DNA from: Clostridia bacterium
GTDB lineage: Bacteria > Bacillota > Clostridia > Oscillospirales > Acutalibacteraceae
Assembly: GCA_017432485.1 (NCBI GenBank)
Contig: JAFRJB010000133.1
Coordinates: forward strand, 21,375 to 85,374
Direction: 5' to 3'
Length of the DNA: 64,000 nt
Shown: positions 60,114 through 64,000 of the stretch, one piece after another
Layout of the letters: each line of letters begins with the position of its first letter
Numbering within the stretch: position 1 is the first letter of the stretch
Made by a program: the position numbers and the translations under genes
The notes under the pieces: generated by a model
What the model was told of the DNA's origin: nothing
What the model saw: only the letters and a program-made list of their open reading frames with translations
The model's database searches: none

Positions 60114-60986
60114 ATGGATAGAATAGTCAAAGGCATCGGCGGTTTTTACTATGTAAATACCGCCGAAGGCATTGTGGAGTGTAAAGCACGCGGTAGTTTT
60201 CGCAACCAAAAACTCAAGCCTTATGTGGGTGATTATGTTACTATCACACTCAATGATAATGCCCAAAATACGATAGATACTATTTTGCCGCGCAAAAATG
60301 CACTGATTAGACCGCCTGTCGCCAATATTGATACATTGATGATTGTGGCAAGTATGGTCACACCGGCACCGAATACCTATGTGCTCGATAAACTCTGTGC
60401 GGTGTGTGAACTCAAAGAGATAGAACCGGTTATTGTCTTTAATAAAACCGATGTAAAAAGCGGCGATGAGCTTGCCGAAATTTATTCGAAAGCCGGGTTT
60501 ACGGCGCTGAGTGTAAGCGCCAAAACAGGTGAAGGCATCGAAAAAATATGCGCTTTGCTGGAGGGAAAGACTACCGTATTTACCGGAAATTCCGGTGCCG
60601 GGAAATCCTCTATATTAAACTGTATTGAACCGAACCTTGCTTTGCAAACCGGTGAGGTAAGTGAAAAATTAGGCAGGGGCAGGCATACGACAAGAAGCTG
60701 CGAAATCTTTTCGATTTGCGGCGGCGAAGTGGTGGATACCCCCGGATTTTCTTCTTTGGAAGTTGAGCGCTTACATACGATTTTAAAAGATGATTTGCAG
60801 TATTGTTTCAGGGAGTTTGAACCGTATTTGCAACAATGCAAGTATACTTCCTGTGCGCATATCAAAGAAACAGATTGTGCTGTCAGGCAAGCGGTGCAGG
60901 AGGGTAAAATTATGCCTTCGCGCTACGAAAGCTACAAAATGCTGTATGAAGAACTCAAGCATATTAAAGAGTGGCAAGTCAAATAA
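60114..60986 (+). CDS. rsgA: Ribosome small subunit-dependent GTPase A
   Basis: A circularly permuted GTPase that releases from maturing 30S subunits. The OB-fold start (GFYYVNTAEGIVECKARGSF) precedes G4 FNKTD, then G1 GNSGAGKSSILN and G3 DTPGFSS. The C-terminal zinc site is CKYTSCAHIKETDC. 290 residues. In Bacillus the order is rsgA-rpe-thiN-spoVM; here rpe and thiN are missing and spoVM follows within 300 bp. Confidence 0.96.
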   Translation: MDRIVKGIGGFYYVNTAEGIVECKARGSFRNQKLKPYVGDYVTITLNDNAQNTIDTILPRKNALIRPPVANIDTLMIVASMVTPAPNTYVLDKLCAVCELKEIEPVIVFNKTDVKSGDELAEIYSKAGFTALSVSAKTGEGIEKICALLEGKTTVFTGNSGAGKSSILNCIEPNLALQTGEVSEKLGRGRHTTRSCEIFSICGGEVVDTPGFSSLEVERLHTILKDDLQYCFREFEPYLQQCKYTSCAHIKETDCAVRQAVQEGKIMPSRYESYKMLYEELKHIKEWQVK

Positions 60987-61023
60987 TTAGTGTTAACAAA
61001 AAAATATTCGCTTGCATAGAATG

Positions 61024-61051
61024 AGGCAGATGGATAGGGTTCCATCTGCCT
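61024..61051 (+). terminator. Hairpin after rsgA, probable weak terminator
   Basis: AGGCAGATGGA (61024-61034) pairs perfectly with TCCATCTGCCT (61041-61051); the tail ATTCTTTC is only moderately T-rich. A possible promoter (TTAACA 60993, TAGAAT 61017) lies directly upstream. Confidence 0.5.
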
Positions 61052-61077
61052 ATTCTTTCACATCGGTGGTGTTGATT

Positions 61078-61227
61078 ATGAGAAGGTGCATACCGAAAAT
61101 CTGCATTATCATTCCGGCAGTCGCCTCCGGAATGGTGCTTGCTTGGTGTATGCCGCAAAAGTTCCTGCTCGTGTTGCTTTCGCTGATGTTGATTGTTCTG
61201 GGTATCGCATTAATTATTAAACATTAG
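61078..61227 (+). CDS. Small membrane protein upstream of spoVM
   Basis: A 49-residue protein. A short basic start (MRRCIPK) is followed by two hydrophobic stretches (ICIIIPAVASGMVLAW and FLLVLLSLMLIVLGIALII), giving one hairpin in the membrane. GGTGGTG precedes ATG 61078; a longer reading from 61012 would run through the rsgA hairpin and is unlikely. It occupies the place of rpe-thiN in the Bacillus order, directly before spoVM. I know no function. A sporulation link is suggested only by position. Confidence 0.55.
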   Translation: MRRCIPKICIIIPAVASGMVLAWCMPQKFLLVLLSLMLIVLGIALIIKH

Positions 61228-61257
61228 CCGCATTTTTCGGCAGATTCGGAGGCTGTA

Positions 61258-61335
61258 ATGCAGATTGTCATTTGGAAAAGCCCTAAGGCTTTAAGCGGTA
61301 TTTTGCGCGCCGTGTTTGGTATTAAAAAGAAGTAA
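61258..61335 (+). CDS. spoVM: Stage V sporulation protein M (SpoVM), 25 residues
   Basis: A tiny amphipathic peptide that binds the positively curved forespore membrane and anchors spore-coat protein SpoIVA. The segment KSPKALSGILRAVFGIKKK aligns without gaps with the Bacillus SpoVM pattern KLPKFLGGIVRAMLGSFRK. Shared are the helix-breaking proline, GI, RA and the basic tail. GGAGG (61248-61252) is 5 nt before ATG 61258, and an intrinsic terminator follows the stop. Its position downstream of prpC-prkC-rsgA matches the Bacillus locus. The gene is too short for usual gene callers. Confidence 0.85.
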   Translation: MQIVIWKSPKALSGILRAVFGIKKK

Positions 61336-61352
61336 TCGGAATGATTTACGCC

Positions 61353-61388
61353 AAAAAAGTCTCGACGTTGTGTGACGAGACTTTTTTC
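61353..61388 (+). terminator. Intrinsic terminator after spoVM
   Basis: AAAAAAGTCTCG (61353-61364) pairs with CGAGACTTTTTT (61376-61387) over an 11-nt loop. Confidence 0.85.
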
Positions 61389-61447
61389 ATATTTTCATCA
61401 CTGCCGGCATATGGTGTTAATAAATGAAAGGATAGGAGCGCAGTGTT

Positions 61448-62953
61448 ATGAATACTATGAAAAGAACTAATTATAAAGTCAATGAAATCGTGTTTGAAAA
61501 AAATATTGAGCAAACCATTCATATGGAAATCAGTTTGCCGGAATACTGCGGCGATATCAGTCGCGTTTTGCATTGCTTTGCATTCCCGAATATCAGCAGC
61601 AGTTCGATTTCACAGGAAAAAATCCAGATTGAAGGAAATACACTCGTGCGCGTATTGTATATGAGTGAAGGTGAACTGTTTTCTTACGAACAAAGCGCAG
61701 CATTCTCCGCTTCCATTGAGCATCACTGTGATCAAATCGGCACGATTGCGGATTTATCGACCTATGTGCAGTATGTCAATTGCCGCGCAGCAAGTTCCAG
61801 AAAGTTAGAAGTCAGCGGTGCTTTTTCTGTTGCCGCAAAGCTTTCCGCTTGCCGCGAAGCGAGTGTGGTTGCTTCTATTGAACAAGAAGATATTCAGTCG
61901 CAGATGGATTCTCTAAGCGCCTGTTCGGCAAGCGGCAATGCTGCAGCGAGCGTAAATGTGGCACAGGTGATGGATATCGGCTCCGATAAAGTGCCGATGA
62001 AAAGTATCATTCGTGCTACCGCGGTGCCGCTATTAGTGGAAACAAAACAGGTCAGCGGTAAAATGTTAGTCAAAGGTGAGCTAAAGCTCAAAACGCTTTA
62101 TAAAAGTGAAGATAATGCTGTGGAATACTTTGAAAACACCCTGCCGCTTTCTCAAATATTAGACATTGAGGGAATGGATGAAAACAGTACAGTAGATATT
62201 AAACTTCACCTCGCTTCGCTGGAGGTTGCCATGAAACCGAGCGCATTGGGCAATATGAGCTTGCTTGATATACAGGCAAGCGTGGCAATGCAGGCGTGTG
62301 CTTATGATTGCATTGATTTTCCGGTGCTCAAAGATGCCTATTCAACCGAATATGAGTGTGAATGCAGTTTTAAAGAAGTGTGTGTGGATAAAATTATTAC
62401 CACCTTATCAAAAAACTATCTGCACACATTTACTCTTGAACAATTGGCAGACTTAACTACAGTCGTGGATGTGTGGTGCGAACAGCGCAGTGTCAAAGCA
62501 ACAGCGCAAGATAATCAACTAATCATTTCCGGCACACTTGCCGCTTATGTTTTGTATGAAGATGGCAGCGGAGCGCTTTCTTTAAAAGAAAGCGAAAGTC
62601 AGTATCAATTTAGCGAGCCGATAGGGGAAGTGAGCAATGTAAAATGTGAACCGGTAATGACAGTGACAGGTTGTGATTACCGCATTTTGGAAAACGGCTT
62701 GGAAATAAGAGCCGATATGCATGCAAGAGCAGTTGTGTTTGAATGTATGAATGAAAAGGTAATTGATGACATAACCCTTGGCGAAGAAACACCGAACAAT
62801 GCGCACTCACTTTTCATTTACTACGCGGCTCAAGGTGAAAGACTCTGGGATATCGCGCGCAAGTTTAAAACCACAGTCAGTTCGATTATGCAGGAAAATG
62901 ACTTATCGGAAGACAGTATTGTATCCAATAAAGCGCTGCTGATATGGGGATAA
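61448..62953 (+). CDS. SPOCS (DUF3794) domain protein with C-terminal LysM
   Basis: A 501-residue protein without signal peptide. Three SPOCS/DUF3794-type regions are discernible: about 15-140 (NEIVFEKNIEQTIHMEISLP), 170-320 (VPMKSIIRATAVPLLVETKQ) and 320-440 (VCVDKIITTLSKNY). They end in a LysM domain at about 453-500 (LFIYYAAQGERLWDIARKFK). Such proteins are associated with spore coat or cortex assembly in Clostridia, with LysM binding peptidoglycan. GGAG upstream serves ATG 61448 (or ATG 61457). It follows spoVM after a terminator, extending the sporulation-themed end of this run. Confidence 0.88.
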   Translation: MNTMKRTNYKVNEIVFEKNIEQTIHMEISLPEYCGDISRVLHCFAFPNISSSSISQEKIQIEGNTLVRVLYMSEGELFSYEQSAAFSASIEHHCDQIGTIADLSTYVQYVNCRAASSRKLEVSGAFSVAAKLSACREASVVASIEQEDIQSQMDSLSACSASGNAAASVNVAQVMDIGSDKVPMKSIIRATAVPLLVETKQVSGKMLVKGELKLKTLYKSEDNAVEYFENTLPLSQILDIEGMDENSTVDIKLHLASLEVAMKPSALGNMSLLDIQASVAMQACAYDCIDFPVLKDAYSTEYECECSFKEVCVDKIITTLSKNYLHTFTLEQLADLTTVVDVWCEQRSVKATAQDNQLIISGTLAAYVLYEDGSGALSLKESESQYQFSEPIGEVSNVKCEPVMTVTGCDYRILENGLEIRADMHARAVVFECMNEKVIDDITLGEETPNNAHSLFIYYAAQGERLWDIARKFKTTVSSIMQENDLSEDSIVSNKALLIWG

Positions 62954-62980
62954 GGCTAAATACACAAATTATATTTACGC

Positions 62981-63014
62981 AAAAATACAGACGGATTTTC
63001 CGCCTGTATTTTTT
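62981..63014 (+). terminator. Intrinsic terminator after the SPOCS-LysM gene
   Basis: AAAAATACAGACGGA (62981-62995) pairs with TCCGCCTGTATTTTT (62999-63013) with one A-C mismatch and a 3-nt loop; the T run continues. Confidence 0.85.
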
Positions 63015-63015
63015 A

Positions 63016-63044
63016 TTGATTAGCCTGTCTGATTTTGATATAAT
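63016..63044 (+). promoter_or_regulatory. Promoter of tcdA
   Basis: -35 TTGATT (63016-63021), 17-nt spacer, -10 TATAAT (63039-63044), immediately after the preceding terminator. Confidence 0.75.
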
Positions 63045-63076
63045 GATACTATAAAATATATACATTGAGGATAACT

Positions 63077-63814
63077 ATGATAGAAGAATTTGAACGCACG
63101 CAGTTAGTATTGGGCAACGGTGCTTTGGAAAAATTGGCAAAAGCCCATGTGGCGGTTTTCGGCATCGGCGGTGTCGGCGGCTATGTTGTTGAGGGGCTTG
63201 CCAGAGCCGGTATCGGCGCATTGGATTTGATTGACCACGACAGCGTTTCTTTGAGCAATATCAACCGCCAAATTATTGCACTGCACTCCACTGTGGGGCA
63301 GCCTAAAGTGGAGGTGGCAAAGCAGAGAATTGCCGATATTCACCAGCAGTGTCGTGTGAGTGCGCACCAATGTTTCTATTTGCCGCAAACTGCCGCGCAG
63401 TTTGATTTTAAAGCGTATGATTACGTGGTAGATGCTGTTGATACAGTCAGTGCAAAGTTGGCACTTATTGAGCGCGCAAAAGCTGACAATACCCCGATTA
63501 TCAGCTGTATGGGAACCGGCAATCATTTAGACCCGACTGCATTTTGTGTGGCAGATATTTTTAATACCACCGGTGACCCGTTAGCGAGAGTGATGCGCAA
63601 AGAGCTCAAAAAGCGCGGTATAGAAGCACTTAAAGTAGTCTATTCCAAAGAGTTGGCACAGCGGCCTGATGCGGCATTGCTGCAGCAGGTGATGGAAAAA
63701 GAAGCGGCGCAGGGTTCCGCTAAGCGCGATATTCCCGGGTCGGTCAGCTTTGTGCCGAGTGTGGCAGGGTTGATTATCGCCGGGGAAGTAGTAAAAGATT
63801 TACTCAACAAATAA
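63077..63814 (+). CDS. tcdA: tRNA threonylcarbamoyladenosine dehydratase (TcdA/YgdL, ThiF family)
   Basis: E1-like enzyme that uses ATP to cyclise t6A37 of tRNAs to ct6A. The nucleotide loop is VFGIGGVGGYVVEGLARAG, followed by LIDHDSVSLSNINRQI (Asp and Arg for adenylation) and VVDAVDTVSAK. The typical MGTGNHLDPT and RDIPGSVSFVPSVAGL ending is present. TGAGGA favours ATG 63077 over the TTG at 63065, giving 245 residues. Single gene with its own promoter and terminator. Confidence 0.94.
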   Translation: MIEEFERTQLVLGNGALEKLAKAHVAVFGIGGVGGYVVEGLARAGIGALDLIDHDSVSLSNINRQIIALHSTVGQPKVEVAKQRIADIHQQCRVSAHQCFYLPQTAAQFDFKAYDYVVDAVDTVSAKLALIERAKADNTPIISCMGTGNHLDPTAFCVADIFNTTGDPLARVMRKELKKRGIEALKVVYSKELAQRPDAALLQQVMEKEAAQGSAKRDIPGSVSFVPSVAGLIIAGEVVKDLLNK

Positions 63815-63826
63815 AAAGTTGTTGAA

Positions 63827-63860
63827 AAAAGAAGCATCGAAATTGATGCTTCTTTTTTAT
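63827..63860 (+). terminator. Intrinsic terminator after tcdA
   Basis: AAAAAGAAGCATC pairs with GATGCTTCTTTTT around loop GAAATT, with continuing T residues to about 63860. Confidence 0.85.
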
Positions 63861-63871
63861 TGTATAACGAA

Positions 63872-64000
63872 AACCACGCGATAGTCGCGTGGTTCAAAAA
63901 AGGTTAACCGGTGAACAAAACCTCCGAAAGATGTATAATGGAAAAGACCTGCCAGTCAAGACCAATACAAAAATCGGAGGTAAGTAATGAAAAAAAGAAA
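63872..64000 (+). mobile_element. Probable left end of an IS200/IS605-like insertion sequence
   Basis: A perfect 10-bp hairpin with a 3-nt loop (AACCACGCGA-TAG-TCGCGTGGTT, 63872-63894) is followed by a leader with an 8-bp inverted repeat, ACCTCCGA (63920-63927) and TCGGAGGT (63974-63981), the latter containing the ribosome-binding site of the gene starting at 63987. A -10 TATAAT (63934-63939) lies between the two arms. IS200-type elements have such an end hairpin, and the ribosome-binding site is masked only in read-through transcripts. The element is cut by the window end, so the family assignment is tentative. Confidence 0.4.
63987..64000 (+). CDS. Start of an unidentified gene cut by the window end (possible transposase)
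   Basis: ATG 63987 is preceded by CGGAGG at ideal spacing. Only four full codons (M-K-K-R) are visible. The upstream context suggests an IS transposase but the product cannot be identified from these residues. Confidence 0.45.

Noticed and set aside
61012..61227. Longer 71-codon version of the small membrane protein
   Set aside because: It would translate through the rsgA hairpin and lacks a ribosome-binding site; ATG 61078 is preferred.

Overview
The window looks like one contiguous piece of a Clostridia (Bacillota) chromosome, most like the Ruminococcaceae/Oscillospiraceae group of gut bacteria. The basis is gene order and family membership: tig-clpP-clpX-lon-ysxC; cdaA-cdaR; DUF1385-prmC; scpA-scpB-DUF2953-gerW-dacF; yicC-remA-gmk-rpoZ-priA-def-fmt-yugP-rsmB-rlmN-prpC-prkC-rsgA-spoVM. 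Four sporulation-linked genes (gerW, a dacF-type carboxypeptidase, a 25-codon spoVM, and a SPOCS/LysM protein) indicate an endospore-forming lineage. Nearly all genes are on the + strand. I see no rRNA, CRISPR array or prophage. A probable insertion sequence begins at the right edge.

Layout. 1-7812: protein quality control (trigger factor, ClpP, ClpX, Lon), GTPase YsxC, a methyltransferase and Hsp33. 7901-8476: tRNA cluster Val-Asp-Phe-Gly-Cys. 8628-11402: secreted M14 metallocarboxypeptidase. 11592-15125: partner-switching module (STAS-kinase fusion, STAS protein, and a membrane receptor fused to a PP2C phosphatase and an RsbW-like ATPase). 15249-20330: a small unknown protein, then a YdjI/YdjG/YdjH-like envelope cluster with many zinc ribbons. 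20425-23102: minus-strand island (small protein behind a structured leader RNA, carboxylesterase, HAD phosphatase). 23219-23294: initiator tRNA, followed by a dense inverted-repeat element. 23730-27202: two paralogous membrane foldase-like proteins. Then ispF and a 1295-residue secreted protein. 31896-32055: a second repeat element. 32125-33475: DUF3343 plus cysteine desulfurase-like enzyme. 33536-35654: c-di-AMP synthase and its regulator. 35794-39272: surface propeller-like protein with a two-component system. 39282-46664: the DUF1385/prmC/scpAB/gerW/dacF/rluB run. 46686-48509: biotin carrier and oxaloacetate decarboxylase alpha subunit. 48518-61335: a long housekeeping run ending in spoVM. 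Then the SPOCS-LysM protein, tcdA and the apparent left end of an IS200/IS605-like element.

Most notable points. (1) A family of intergenic elements built on exact 7-nt periodicity, two of them as inverted pairs of heptad arrays with AAATAAGG-bounded hairpins. (2) A minus-strand promoter whose predicted start falls on the base of a 105-nt stem-loop, followed by a terminator just upstream of a small ORF. (3) A three-gene partner-switching module containing an unusual STAS-phosphotransferase fusion. (4) A very short spoVM gene. (5) A biotin carrier apparently split from its decarboxylase, leaving a remnant. All calls were made by reading the sequence; no database search was run.
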